Assembly (NCBI RefSeq): GCF_964332355.1
Contig: NZ_OZ201293.1
Span: forward strand, 1,116,001 to 1,180,000
Source of the DNA: Imbroritus primus
Lineage (GTDB): Bacteria; Pseudomonadota; Gammaproteobacteria; Burkholderiales; Burkholderiaceae
Length of the DNA stretch: 64,000 bases
Direction of reading: 5' to 3'
Below are positions 33,990 through 44,749 of the stretch, piece after piece (the stretch's first letter is position 1; each line of letters starts with the position of its first letter). The position numbers and the translations under genes are program-made. The notes under the pieces were generated by a model. It ran no database searches and was not told where the DNA came from. It worked only from the letters and a program-made list of their open reading frames with translations.

Positions 33990-34925
33990 ATGATCTACAG
34001 CATGACAGGCTATGGCGCGGCATCGCGCCAGGCTATCCTGACCGGGCCCGATGGTGCGCCCAGCGGCAGGACCGCCACGGTAACGGTGGAATTCCGTACG
34101 GTGAATTCCCGTTTTCTCGACATGCTGTTCCGCGTGCCCGACGAATGCCGGCCGTTTGAGCCGGCGATTCGCGAACTGCTTGCCAAGGTGCTGTCGCGCG
34201 GCAAGCTGGAGTGCCGCATCAACCTGCAGCGCGTGGATGTCGGCAGTGCCGCGGTGACGCTGAATGACGGACCGCTGGCGCAACTGCAGGCGCTGGAGCA
34301 GCAGGTACAGGCGCGCTTTCCCCAGGCCGGCGGACTGCGCATGGGTGAAATCCTGCGCTGGCCCGGCGTCGTGGCCGAGCCGGAACTGACGCAGGACGCG
34401 CTGCGCGATGCTGTCATGGCGGCCGCCGAGGCCGCGCTGCAGCAATTGCGCGAAACCCGGGCACGTGAGGGGGCCGCGCTTCGGCAGGTACTGCTGGATC
34501 GCGTGGACGGCATGCTGGCGATCGTGACGCGGCTGGCGCCGCTGGTGCCCCAGCTGATTCAGCAGCACCAGGACAAGCTGACCGAACGCCTGCGCGACGC
34601 TTTCGGCCTGGCGGCTCCCGAAGGCATTCCCGCCATGAGCCGCGAGGAGGTCGCTGAGCGCATCCGCCAGGAGGCGACGGTCTACGGCATCCGCATCGAC
34701 ATCGCCGAAGAACTGTCGCGTCTCGAGGCGCATCTGCAGGAGACACGTCATCTGCTGCAGAAGGGTGGGCAATTGGGCAAGCGGCTCGACTTTATGACGC
34801 AGGAGCTGAACCGCGAGGCCAACACGCTCGGTTCGAAGGCCGCAGCCAAGGAACTCGCCGACGCCTCGATGGAGCTCAAGCTGCTGATCGAGCAGGTCCG
34901 CGAACAGGTACAGAATCTGGAGTAA
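33990..34925 (+). CDS. YicC-family endoribonuclease-like protein
   Basis: A 311-residue protein of the YicC/YloC family. The start IYSMTGYGAASRQA, the SRFLDMLFRVPDECRP segment and the C-terminal GKRLDFMTQELNREANTLGSK signature are the family landmarks. Family members are endoribonucleases linked to stationary-phase survival. It is followed after five bases by gmk, as in many bacteria. The start ATG 33990 has AGGA nine bases before it; the frame extends a little further upstream without a ribosome site. Confidence 0.93.
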   Translation: MIYSMTGYGAASRQAILTGPDGAPSGRTATVTVEFRTVNSRFLDMLFRVPDECRPFEPAIRELLAKVLSRGKLECRINLQRVDVGSAAVTLNDGPLAQLQALEQQVQARFPQAGGLRMGEILRWPGVVAEPELTQDALRDAVMAAAEAALQQLRETRAREGAALRQVLLDRVDGMLAIVTRLAPLVPQLIQQHQDKLTERLRDAFGLAAPEGIPAMSREEVAERIRQEATVYGIRIDIAEELSRLEAHLQETRHLLQKGGQLGKRLDFMTQELNREANTLGSKAAAKELADASMELKLLIEQVREQVQNLE

Positions 34926-34930
34926 GCACA

Positions 34931-35584
34931 ATGTCGCAGGGTATTCATTCGTCCGCCGTCGAGATGCACTATCCCGGCAACCTTTTCATGGTCGTGGCCC
35001 CATCGGGCGCGGGCAAGTCGTCGCTGGTCAATGCGCTGCTGGCCCAGGACGCGCACATCCGCCTGTCGGTCTCGTACACCACGCGCGCCCCGCGGCCGGG
35101 CGAAACCGACGGGGTTCAATACCATTTCGTTTCGGTCGACGAGTTCATGGCTGCGCGCGATCGCGGCGAGTTTCTTGAATGGGCCGAGGTGCATGGCAAC
35201 TACTATGCGACCTCGCGCGTGTGGATCGAGCAGCAGATGGCGGCCGGCACCGATGTCCTGCTGGAGATCGACTGGCAGGGCGCGCAGCAGGTGCACAAGC
35301 AGTTTGCCAATGCAGTGGAGATATTCATTCTGCCGCCATCGCTGACGGCGCTCGAGGAGCGGCTCAAGAAACGCGGGCAGGATGCCGACAACGTCATCAC
35401 GCGACGCTTGCTGGCGGCAGGCAGCGAGATGGCACATGCGCCGGAAGCGGACTACGTCATTATCAATGAGGTCTTCGACACCGCCTTGCAGCAGTTGCGC
35501 GGCGTGGTAGAGGCGACGCGGCTACGCGTCGATTCGCAGCGTGCACGGCACACGCAACTGTTCAGCGAACTGGGTATTCATTAA
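34931..35584 (+). CDS. gmk: Guanylate kinase
   Basis: A 217-residue enzyme that makes GDP from GMP and ATP. Walker A APSGAGKSSL (near residue 22), the GMP site SVSYTTRAPRPGE and GVQYHFVS, and the catalytic GEFLEWAEVHGNYYATS are present; R-RL near 150 completes the lid. The N-terminus is about 15 residues longer than in E. coli. It is cotranscribed with yicC and upstream of rpoZ. Confidence 0.97.
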   Translation: MSQGIHSSAVEMHYPGNLFMVVAPSGAGKSSLVNALLAQDAHIRLSVSYTTRAPRPGETDGVQYHFVSVDEFMAARDRGEFLEWAEVHGNYYATSRVWIEQQMAAGTDVLLEIDWQGAQQVHKQFANAVEIFILPPSLTALEERLKKRGQDADNVITRRLLAAGSEMAHAPEADYVIINEVFDTALQQLRGVVEATRLRVDSQRARHTQLFSELGIH

Positions 35585-35707
35585 GCTCAAGAGAGCGATG
35601 CAGCACGGCATGGCGGCGAGTCGGAAATAGCCTTTCCGGCAGCCTCCCCGGCGGTGCTGCTAGAATGCACATATTGTGTTTAGGAATTCTTCCGAGGTAA
35701 ATCATTT

Positions 35708-35917
35708 ATGGCGCGTATTACAGTCGAAGACTGCCTGAAACAGATCCCGAACCGCTTTGTACTGTCGCTCGTGGCAACGTACCGTGCGCGTCAGATCGAG
35801 GGCGGCCACTCGCCCAAGCTGGAAGCAAACCGCGACAAGGCGACCGTTATCGCCCTGCGTGAAGTGGCCTCGGGCCTGACCGGCGTGGAAATGCTCAAAA
35901 AAGTTCCTCTGAACTGA
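35708..35917 (+). CDS. rpoZ: RNA polymerase omega subunit
   Basis: A 69-residue protein with MARITVEDCL, NRFVLSLVATYRARQ and NRDKATVIALREVASG, the usual omega body. Omega helps assemble RNA polymerase and forms part of the ppGpp site. It sits between gmk and spoT, the standard order in this group, which matches its link with the stringent response. The ATG has GAGGT nine bases upstream. Confidence 0.97.
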   Translation: MARITVEDCLKQIPNRFVLSLVATYRARQIEGGHSPKLEANRDKATVIALREVASGLTGVEMLKKVPLN

Positions 35918-35986
35918 TTGGCAAGCGGGCAGATGGTGTTGCTGCGACTGTGTGCATAGTGTGCCGCGCTGAGGAGCGGAGTCGCG

Positions 35987-38533
35987 ATGTCGTCCAGCCT
36001 GCCACCTTCCACGCCTGAAGCCAAGCGTCCCAGCCGGCACGCCGAGGCCGATACGGCCACGACGCTTCCGGTGGAGCGGGCCGTCGCGTCGCGTGGCACG
36101 GGTGCCACTTCAACGGCGACTGCAGTGCCACGCACCGGCGCGCCGAACCTGCCTGACCCGCTCGGCACGGAGATCGTCGGCGAGCGCGCGGTGGCGCTTC
36201 CCCTCAAGGAACACCGCACCTCGCCACGCCGGGATGAACCGGTGGTCGTGCCAGCCAGCGTTGCGGCGGATGCAGGCACAAAGTCCGATAACCTGTTCAT
36301 CGATGCCGTACTGGAGCAATCCTACCGGCATCTGTTCGGGCCCACCTCGCAACCTGCCGCGCCGCCACGCCAGCAGGTCGTCTCCATCTCCGCGCTCGCG
36401 GAGAAGCTCAAATACCTCAAGCCCGCCGATATCAAGCTGGTCCGAGAGGCCTTCCATTTTTCCGACGAAGCGCACCTCGGGCAGTACCGCCAGAGCGGCG
36501 AACCCTACATCACCCATCCGGTCGCTGTCGCCGAGTTGTGCGCCGACTGGATGCTTGACGCCCAGTCGATCATGGCAGCCCTGCTGCACGACGTGATGGA
36601 AGACCAGGGGGTGACCAAGACCGAGCTCGCAGAAAAATTCGGCCCCAAGGTTGCTGAACTGGTCGATGGCCTGACCAAGCTGGACAAGCTCGAATTCCAG
36701 AGCCGCGAACAGGCGCAGGCCGAAAGCTTCCGCAAGATGCTGCTGGCCATGGCGCGCGATGTGCGCGTGATCCTCGTGAAGCTGGCCGACCGCACGCACA
36801 ACATGCGCACGCTCGACCATGTGCCGTCGGAAAAGCGTCGCCGCATCGCGCTGGAAACGATGGAGATCTACGCGCCCATCGCACACCGGCTCGGACTGAA
36901 CTCCACCTATCGCGAGCTGCAGGAACTCAGCTTCAAGGTTGGTTCACCATTTCGGTATGCCACGCTCGACAAGGCGATCCGCGCGGCGCGCGGCAATCGC
37001 CGCGAAGTGGTCAGCCGGATTCTGGAATCCGCGCAGCGTGCACTGCGCGATGCCGGCATTCCCGCCGAAATGAGCGGCCGCGAAAAAACCGTCTTCAGCA
37101 TCTACAACAAGATGCACGAGAAGCAGCTGTCGTTCTCGCAAGTGCTCGACGTGTATGGCTTCCGCGTCGTCGTCGATACGCAGATGCAGTGCTACATGGC
37201 CATTGGCGCACTGCATTCTCTGTACAAGCCGATGCCCGGCAAGTTCAAGGATTACATCGCCATTCCCAAGGTGAATGGTTATCAATCGCTGCATACCACG
37301 CTGGTGGGGCCGTTCGGCACGCCGGTCGAGTTCCAGATCCGCACGCGCGAGATGCACCAGATCGCCGAGGCCGGCGTGGCGGCGCACTGGATGTACAAGC
37401 AACAGAATGAAGAATTTACGGATGTCCAGAAGCATGCGCACCAGTGGCTGCAATCGCTGCTGGATATCCAGAGCCAGACCGGCGACTCGCAGGAATTCCT
37501 CGAGCACGTCAAGATCGACCTGTTCCCGGATGCGGTCTATGTGTTCACGCCCAAGGGTGAGATCCGCAACCTGCCGCGCGGCGCGACGGCACTCGATTTT
37601 GCCTATGCCGTGCACAGCGACATCGGCAACCAGTGCGTGGCCGTCAAGATCAATAACGAACTGCTGCCGCTGCGTACCGAACTGAAGAACGGCGACATCA
37701 TCGAGGTCACGACCGCGCCATATTCGAAACCGAATCCAGCGTGGCTGTCGTTCGTGCGTACCGGCAAGGCGCGCGCCGCCATCCGTCATTACCTCAAGAC
37801 CACGCAGCTGCATGAGGCCATCCAGCTGGGCGAGCGTCTGCTCGAACAGGCCACGCGCCTGCTCGGCATCGATCTGCAGGCCCTGCCGCAGGCAGTGTGG
37901 GACAACATGATCCAGTGGACCGGCAACAAGACCCGCGAGGATATCTTTGCCGATCTCGCGCTGGGCCGCCGCGTGGCCGCCGTGATGGCACGCCGGATCG
38001 AGATCGTGCTGCATGAGCTTGGAGACGAGGCGAGCACGGCTGCGCTGACTGCGCCGGGTATGGCCGGTGAGGACTCGCCAGCGGTGGCGGTGACCGGCGA
38101 CGAGGGCATGTCGATGGTTCTGTCGCCTTGCTGCCGGCCGATTCCCGGTGACGACATCGTTGGCTATCTTGGCAAGGGTGAAGGCTTGCAGATCCACGTG
38201 CAGGATTGCAAGGTGGCCAAGCGCCTGCACAGCAAGGATCCGGATCACTGGATCGATGTCATGTGGGCGCCGCGCATCTCGCGCGTATTCGATGTGTCGA
38301 TCAAAGTCATGGTGCACAACGTCAAGGGCATCCTGGCCCGCGTGACCGCCGATCTGACGGCCGCCGATGCCAATGTGGCGCACGTCTCGATGGAACCTGA
38401 AATGGGGCAGGAAGCATCGTTCATGCAGTTCATCATCCAGGTGCGCGACCGTGTGCACCTCGCCAATGTCATGCGCGCGCTGCGTCGTAATCCCGACGTG
38501 ATCCGGATTGCGCGGGACCGCAACGACCACTGA
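35987..38533 (+). CDS. spoT: Bifunctional (p)ppGpp synthetase/hydrolase
   Basis: An 848-residue Rel/SpoT protein. After a roughly 100-residue low-complexity N-terminus come the HD hydrolase domain (LLHDVMED near residue 200), the synthetase domain (GKFKDYIAIPK and GYQSLHTT, about 420-440), TGS (about 505-600) and a C-terminal ACT domain (about 770-845). The intact HD and synthetase motifs suggest both activities. It sets the alarmone level during nutrient stress. The order rpoZ-spoT is the common proteobacterial one. The start ATG 35987 follows GAGGAG; the N-terminal extension is unusual for the family and could be partly untranslated if initiation is at a later codon. Confidence 0.95.
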   Translation: MSSSLPPSTPEAKRPSRHAEADTATTLPVERAVASRGTGATSTATAVPRTGAPNLPDPLGTEIVGERAVALPLKEHRTSPRRDEPVVVPASVAADAGTKSDNLFIDAVLEQSYRHLFGPTSQPAAPPRQQVVSISALAEKLKYLKPADIKLVREAFHFSDEAHLGQYRQSGEPYITHPVAVAELCADWMLDAQSIMAALLHDVMEDQGVTKTELAEKFGPKVAELVDGLTKLDKLEFQSREQAQAESFRKMLLAMARDVRVILVKLADRTHNMRTLDHVPSEKRRRIALETMEIYAPIAHRLGLNSTYRELQELSFKVGSPFRYATLDKAIRAARGNRREVVSRILESAQRALRDAGIPAEMSGREKTVFSIYNKMHEKQLSFSQVLDVYGFRVVVDTQMQCYMAIGALHSLYKPMPGKFKDYIAIPKVNGYQSLHTTLVGPFGTPVEFQIRTREMHQIAEAGVAAHWMYKQQNEEFTDVQKHAHQWLQSLLDIQSQTGDSQEFLEHVKIDLFPDAVYVFTPKGEIRNLPRGATALDFAYAVHSDIGNQCVAVKINNELLPLRTELKNGDIIEVTTAPYSKPNPAWLSFVRTGKARAAIRHYLKTTQLHEAIQLGERLLEQATRLLGIDLQALPQAVWDNMIQWTGNKTREDIFADLALGRRVAAVMARRIEIVLHELGDEASTAALTAPGMAGEDSPAVAVTGDEGMSMVLSPCCRPIPGDDIVGYLGKGEGLQIHVQDCKVAKRLHSKDPDHWIDVMWAPRISRVFDVSIKVMVHNVKGILARVTADLTAADANVAHVSMEPEMGQEASFMQFIIQVRDRVHLANVMRALRRNPDVIRIARDRNDH

Positions 38534-38547
38534 TCATTGCCCAGGCT

Positions 38548-39108
38548 TCACGTGCGGCGCGGGTAGGTTACCGCGATGATGTCGATCTCCTCGGGCCCGG
38601 CAGGCGTGTGCAGCGTCACCGTATCTCCCTCGCGTGCCTTGATCAGCGCCCGAGCAATCGGCGAGATCCAGCTGACGTGTCCGCGCTCCAGGTCCACTTC
38701 GTCCGTGCCGACGATGGTCACAGTGCACTCCTCGTTTGCGGGCGTGATATACGTGACGGTCGCGCCGAAGAAGATCTGGTCGTTGTCGCCCTGCAGGCTG
38801 GCATCCACGACCTCCGCCTTTTCCAGGCGTTTGGTCAGAAAGCGGATACGGCGATCAATTTCCCGAAGGCGTTTCTTGCCATAGAGATAGTCGCCGTTTT
38901 CCGAACGGTCGCCGTTCGACGCTGCCCACGACACGATCTTTACCACTTCCGGTCGCTCTTCGTCGATCAGGTGCAGCAACTCATCCTTCAGGCGCTGATG
39001 GCCTGCCGGTGTAATGTAATTCTTGGTCCCCGGGGGGAGCGGACTGATGTCCTCACCCAGATCGTCGTCGTCACTGGTTTCGGATTCTTTGGTAAATGCT
39101 TTGCTCAT
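38548..39108 (-). CDS. greB: Transcription elongation factor GreB
   Basis: A 186-residue Gre factor. The N-terminal about 20 residues are an acidic extension. The coiled-coil tip holds the acidic pair in HLIDEERPEVV, and GreB-like segments NYITPAGHQRL, ENGDYLYGKKRLREIDRR and ATVTYITP follow. It rescues backtracked RNA polymerase by stimulating transcript cleavage. It converges with spoT (14-base gap) and is divergent from tRNA-Arg. Confidence 0.95.
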   Translation of the reverse strand: MSKAFTKESETSDDDDLGEDISPLPPGTKNYITPAGHQRLKDELLHLIDEERPEVVKIVSWAASNGDRSENGDYLYGKKRLREIDRRIRFLTKRLEKAEVVDASLQGDNDQIFFGATVTYITPANEECTVTIVGTDEVDLERGHVSWISPIARALIKAREGDTVTLHTPAGPEEIDIIAVTYPRRT

Positions 39109-39213
39109 GCGGTGCTGCGGTTGCGCCAGGAAAAATCAGGATGCGCCTATTATAGGAGGACCGCCGGATTGGCAGGGCGACAGAGGTCATCTGCTCTTTT
39201 TTTAAAAAAGGGC

Positions 39214-39241
39214 TTCCCAAACGCAAAAATTCCGATATAAT
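39214..39241 (+). promoter_or_regulatory. tRNA-Arg promoter
   Basis: A perfect TATAAT (39236-39241) stands 16 bases after TTCCCA (39214-39219). The tRNA begins 15 bases downstream of the -10 element. Confidence 0.7.
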
Positions 39242-39255
39242 CTTGCTTCTCGAGT

Positions 39256-39332
39256 GCGGCTGTAGCTCAGTTGGATAGAGTACTTGGCTACGAACCAAGG
39301 GGTCGTGGGTTCGAATCCTGCCAGCCGCGCCA
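39256..39332 (+). tRNA. tRNA-Arg (ACG)
   Basis: A complete cloverleaf: acceptor GCGGCTG/CAGCCGC, anticodon ACG in the loop CTACGAA, TTCGAAT loop and an encoded CCA. It reads CGN arginine codons (A34 is normally changed to inosine). Confidence 0.97.
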
Positions 39333-39341
39333 CCTACAAGA

Positions 39342-39374
39342 AGGGCTTCCAGCAATGGAAGCCCTTTTTCTTTT
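39342..39374 (+). terminator. Terminator of tRNA-Arg
   Basis: A 9-bp stem (AGGGCTTCC with GGAAGCCCT, loop AGCAAT) is followed by TTTTCTTTT, ten bases after the tRNA. Confidence 0.93.
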
Positions 39375-39682
39375 GCCCATTCCCCATCAAAGAACTTCGG
39401 CTGGATACAGCGCTGTCCGGCTCGCTTCTTCTACGCAACGTCTTGCGCGCTTCGCCGCTTGTCCAGAAAAATCTGAATGTCCCAATTGAATGTAAAGCGA
39501 TAGCGCGCCCGTTGATGTCAGGCGGCAAGAAATCTTCTTCGATCTCAAAGGTTCGACGGCACCGTATGTGCGCGAGGCTTCGAAGGTGTGCCTTCGAGCG
39601 GACTGCAGACGTTGCCAGTGATAGGACGGGGCAAGATCAAAGAGGTTGGAGCAAGATCGGAGCAGGGCGCTTCCTGTTATGA
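39375..39682. other. Intergenic region, nothing recognised
   Basis: About 310 bases between the tRNA terminator and a small unknown gene. Composition is slightly lower in GC than the neighbours. No supported gene, RNA or repeat was seen. Confidence 0.5.
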
Positions 39683-40042
39683 ATGTTGCTCTGGTTCTCC
39701 GTCTCGGCTATATTGCATGCAGGTCCATCTCCACTGAGATTGTCTTTCTTGGACGCCATCAACCGCGCTCTCCTTCATGATCGACTCGCTACGTTGCATG
39801 CCGCGCGCAAGCAGCGCGATCCGATTCGCATGGCGCGGGCCAAGGACGCAGTACGGGAGTTGATGGCAGATGGCAGTCTGTCGGCCGAGTTGTTCGAGCA
39901 GGCCGTACTGGCCCTGATCGACCCTGCTGGTGCGCGTATCTCTGGTGCACAACGCGAGGTCATTCCCTATCGCTGGCGCGAGCCTGTCGACTCAGACGCA
40001 ACGCCTCCCGCTCACGTAATGCCAGGCTCTTCGGCGTCCTGA
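39683..40042 (+). CDS. Small unknown protein
   Basis: I do not recognise this 119-residue protein. The middle (LDAINRALLHDRLATLHAAR onward to AVLALID) is predicted helical, with a basic N-terminal half, and looks like coding sequence. The ATG has no clear ribosome site, and TTG codons at about 39740-39750 are possible starts that would remove the first about 20 residues. It stands alone between tRNA-Arg and a PAS protein gene. Confidence 0.45.
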   Translation: MLLWFSVSAILHAGPSPLRLSFLDAINRALLHDRLATLHAARKQRDPIRMARAKDAVRELMADGSLSAELFEQAVLALIDPAGARISGAQREVIPYRWREPVDSDATPPAHVMPGSSAS

Positions 40043-40210
40043 CCATTCTCCATGCTGTCCCTGTTGTTTTCATGTTTTTCTGTGGCGTGCTGAATTCGTG
40101 CTGAGCGTGGCGGCAGTGCGGATGCGCAGGCTTGCGATGTTCGTGGCCGGGCGCTGCGTGGCGCGTGGGGTATAGTCTGTATGCAGGCAGCAAAGACGGG
40201 GGAAGCCACC

Positions 40211-40657
40211 ATGCAGGAGACCGACGTATGTTCCGGGGTCGATTGGGCGACGATGATCGTAGCGCAGACATCGGATGCCATCATCGCGACCGATCGTGGC
40301 GGCGTCATTCGCGTCTGGAATGCCGGAGCAGAGCGCCTGTTCGGTCATCGCCAGAGCGAGATGCTGGGCGGCAGCCTGGATGTCATCATTCCCGAAACCT
40401 TGCGCAAGGCGCACTGGATCGGCTTCGACCGCGCGGTGGTCTCTGGTCAGATGAAATATTCAGGCGAGGTCATGACCACCCGTTCGATGCACAAGGACGG
40501 ACGCAAGCTGTATATCGACATGAGTTTCAACCTGCTGCGTGATGCGTCGGACCAGGTGGTCGGTGTACTGGCGATCGCACGCGACTGCACGGCGCGTTAC
40601 GAGGCGGAGCGTGCCATGCGTATGCGCTTGCGCGAACTGGAAGCGCCAAAAGCCTGA
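40211..40657 (+). CDS. Stand-alone PAS-domain protein
   Basis: A 148-residue protein made of one PAS fold (about 15-125): SDAIIATDRGGVIRVWNAGAERLFG, then GGSLDVIIPE, and GVLAIARDCTARYEAE at the end. No kinase, HTH or GGDEF domain follows, so it may sense a ligand or redox state and act through a partner. The start is ATG 40211, with GGGGGAAG about nine bases before it; a frame open from 40181 is less likely. A terminator follows. Confidence 0.85.
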   Translation: MQETDVCSGVDWATMIVAQTSDAIIATDRGGVIRVWNAGAERLFGHRQSEMLGGSLDVIIPETLRKAHWIGFDRAVVSGQMKYSGEVMTTRSMHKDGRKLYIDMSFNLLRDASDQVVGVLAIARDCTARYEAERAMRMRLRELEAPKA

Positions 40658-40703
40658 TATCCCGTGTTTTCCGGCGTGTACCCCGGTGTGTGGAGCGAAT
40701 ATG

Positions 40704-40732
40704 AAAAAACCCGGCGACTTGCCGGGTTTTTT
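40704..40732. terminator. Bidirectional terminator between PAS gene and ettA
   Basis: CCCGGC-GACTT-GCCGGG flanked by a run of A on the left and a run of T on the right, so it can stop transcription from both sides. Confidence 0.93.
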
Positions 40733-40749
40733 CATGAGCCGTACCGCGG

Positions 40750-42414
<1,665 letters not shown>

Positions 42415-42803
42415 TTGCGAGTGCCTGAATCTGAATGGATGAACAAAGGTGCAAGCTTACCCTACTGCGCGATCCGGGGCGATGCCCGTACGTCACTTGC
42501 CATGGTTTCAGCCGCGATACAGTTTTGACAAGACGTGTGCTGGCGGCCTGAAGCGTGTCGTCTGCGCACGTATCACGCGCTGACGGAAGGGTACCGGGGA
42601 ACGTGCGCTTCGGATCGCGCACGGGCGTAACAGCAGTGAGACGCTTGGGCAGCGCCGAATCCGCCAGCATGCCATGCCGTTGTACACGATACGGCAACAA
42701 CACGCTCGGCAGCCGGTGGCACTCATATTGCAGGGTAGCGGTCTGGCTTGGCGTTGCCTCATGTGTCAAGCCATCCCCCCTGAATCCGATTACGGGAGTT
42801 GCC
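42415..42803. other. Intergenic region before the Fap-like cluster
   Basis: About 390 bases holding the divergent promoters of ettA and the Gly-rich protein gene. No repeat, hairpin with T-run or clear operator was recognised. Confidence 0.4.
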
Positions 42804-44150
42804 ATGAAAAAAACTTTATTGGCATCGGCGATTGCGCTTGCGTTTGGCATAGGAAGCCAGGCATGGGCAGATGGGCCGAGCGTGGATGAGCGCGGTGCGG
42901 GTGACGCGTCGCAGACCATTACGAAGGTGAAGAGCCGGACCGATTCCACCACGACCACCCAAAATGGCTCGGGTGCGGCGGCCAGTGACAATGCATTGGC
43001 CATCCAGGCGAATGACAGCAGCAACAATTCTGACCAGAACAATGATAAGAGCGCCGGCAGCAACCGCGACAACCAGGGTCGTGCGCGTGCCGAAGGCTAT
43101 GGCACGGCGGCGGCGAACAATGGCGGTATCGCTACGGCATCGTTCAGCAATGCCTTCAATACCAGCAAGGCCATCGCCATCAGCAAGCTCGAGGGCACGG
43201 TCACGAACATTCGCCTGCATGGCATCGGCAATGTCGCGACCAACCTCGGAAACGCGAATGGCGCGACAGGCGGCAAAGGCGGGGCTGGCTACGGTGGCAA
43301 TGGCACTGGCGGGAATGCCGGCAATGGCGGTGCGGGCGGCGGCGGTGGAGACGGTGGCTCGGCAATCAACGGTAGCGCATCGGCCGGCAATGCCAGTAAT
43401 GGCAGCGCGACTGCTGGCAACGGTGGACGTGGCGGCACAGCGCGCGATGCGTCCGGCGGAGCTGGTGGTTACGGTAAGGGTACCGGCGGGCAGGGCGCGG
43501 CCGGAAGCTTGGCCGGCGGCGGCTACGGTAAAGGCAGTGGCGGTGACGGGCTTGCTGGCAGCCTAGCTGGCGGCGGCTCGGGTGCAGGTGCTGGCGGTGA
43601 GTCGTCAGCGGAGACCGGACGTGGTTCGACAGCAACTTCAACCGGCGGCGCGGTCGCGGGGATTGGCGGAGCAGGTACTGCCGGTAGCGCGACGGGCAGT
43701 GGCGGCGCAGGATCTGGCAGCGGCGGTGGCGGTACGACCGGTTCGTCGTCAGTCACGGCTGGCGGTGGAACCGGCGGTGGTGGAGCGGGTGGCTCGGCGG
43801 CCAACGTGGCAGGCAACGCCGGCAACGGCGGCAGCGCGACCAATGGTGGCGCATCGACCCAGGCCTCGAACGGTAGCGCTACGGCCGGCAACGGCGCGGT
43901 GGGTGCGACGGGCGGCGCCGGTGGTACCGGTGGAGTTGGCAATGGCGGCACCGGCAACGGTGCAGTCGGCGGCGCCGGCGGCAATGGCGGTGCACAGGTG
44001 GTGGATGCGGGCACCTTCAATATGTCCAATGCCATGGCCAGTGTCGGTCAGTCCGCAGCAGGCGTGATGATCGCCAACCAGAACAGCGGCTTCGCTTCGC
44101 TGGTGCAGCAGAGCGTCAACGTTCAGGCCAATCTGAACGTCGGACGGTAA
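42804..44150 (+). CDS. Secreted Gly-rich repeat protein, candidate fibre subunit
   Basis: A 448-residue protein with a signal peptide cut after QAWA (about residue 23). Residues about 24-150 are Asn/Ser-rich, and about 150-405 are almost entirely Gly, Ala, Ser, Asn and Thr in loose GGxGG and GNGG repeats, resembling silk or PE_PGRS-like composition. The tail (FNMSNAMASVGQSAAG..., SLVQQSVNVQANLNVG) is conserved in character and rich in Gln/Asn. It is first in a five-gene cluster with a C39-like peptidase and an outer-membrane protein, so it is probably the exported structural subunit of a Fap-like system. It has no cysteine in the mature part. Confidence 0.75.
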   Translation: MKKTLLASAIALAFGIGSQAWADGPSVDERGAGDASQTITKVKSRTDSTTTTQNGSGAAASDNALAIQANDSSNNSDQNNDKSAGSNRDNQGRARAEGYGTAAANNGGIATASFSNAFNTSKAIAISKLEGTVTNIRLHGIGNVATNLGNANGATGGKGGAGYGGNGTGGNAGNGGAGGGGGDGGSAINGSASAGNASNGSATAGNGGRGGTARDASGGAGGYGKGTGGQGAAGSLAGGGYGKGSGGDGLAGSLAGGGSGAGAGGESSAETGRGSTATSTGGAVAGIGGAGTAGSATGSGGAGSGSGGGGTTGSSSVTAGGGTGGGGAGGSAANVAGNAGNGGSATNGGASTQASNGSATAGNGAVGATGGAGGTGGVGNGGTGNGAVGGAGGNGGAQVVDAGTFNMSNAMASVGQSAAGVMIANQNSGFASLVQQSVNVQANLNVGR

Positions 44151-44293
44151 CGCTGACCGGCGGCGCCGGCCAGATGGTGTGGCCGGCGCTCCCAATCGTC
44201 CGCCATATCGTACGAGCTACGGTACGAATTGCAGTGTGAACGACGGTGCGGCGGCTGAACCTCGTACAACCGTACGGGGAGAGGAGTGTGATC

Positions 44294-44749
44294 GTGCGAG
44301 CGATGATCCGTAGTGCGCTGGTTGCGCCAGCGGCGCTGGCGCTGGCGGTCGCAGCGTGGGCTGCCCCCGGCCCTGAAGAGCCTGTTGTGGAAACCCTGGT
44401 GGTCCAGGAAACGGTACAGGTGCCGCCTTATGCCGTACATGCGGGGACCTCGGGCGACGCGCCGGCGCCGTCCGTTGCTGTCGCAGCTGTCGTGCCGGGT
44501 ATCGGACGACCTGTCGATGCGCGTGCGCTGGATGGGTACCGTGGCGGTACCGGCATCGTGGTGAATGACATACGTTTGCGCGGCGTAGTCGCCGACAACA
44601 CGGCCATCGATGTCACCACCGGCAGCAACATGATCCGTGGTGGCGCGTTCGCGCATATGAACGGCATTCCTACAGTGGTGCAGAACACCGGGGCCAATGT
44701 CCTGATCCAGAGCGCCACGATTGTCAATGTGCAGTTCCAGGCGCCATGA
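44294..44749 (+). CDS. Small secreted protein of the Fap-like cluster
   Basis: A 151-residue protein with a signal peptide (hydrophobic about 8-22, cleaved near AWAAP). The mature part has LDGYRGGTG (residues 79-87) and a second RGG at 115-117, then a Gln/Asn-rich end (VVQNTGANVLIQSATIVNVQFQ) similar in style to the tail of the Gly-rich protein. The start is GTG 44294 because AGGAG sits seven bases ahead; ATG 44303 is the alternative. It overlaps the next gene by four bases. It may be a minor subunit or nucleator; function unknown. Confidence 0.65.
   Translation: MRAMIRSALVAPAALALAVAAWAAPGPEEPVVETLVVQETVQVPPYAVHAGTSGDAPAPSVAVAAVVPGIGRPVDARALDGYRGGTGIVVNDIRLRGVVADNTAIDVTTGSNMIRGGAFAHMNGIPTVVQNTGANVLIQSATIVNVQFQAP

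Noticed and set aside
42804..44150. Gly-rich protein considered a PE_PGRS homolog
   Set aside because: The repeat composition is similar, but there is no PE domain, and the signal peptide and cluster partners differ; the similarity is likely convergent.
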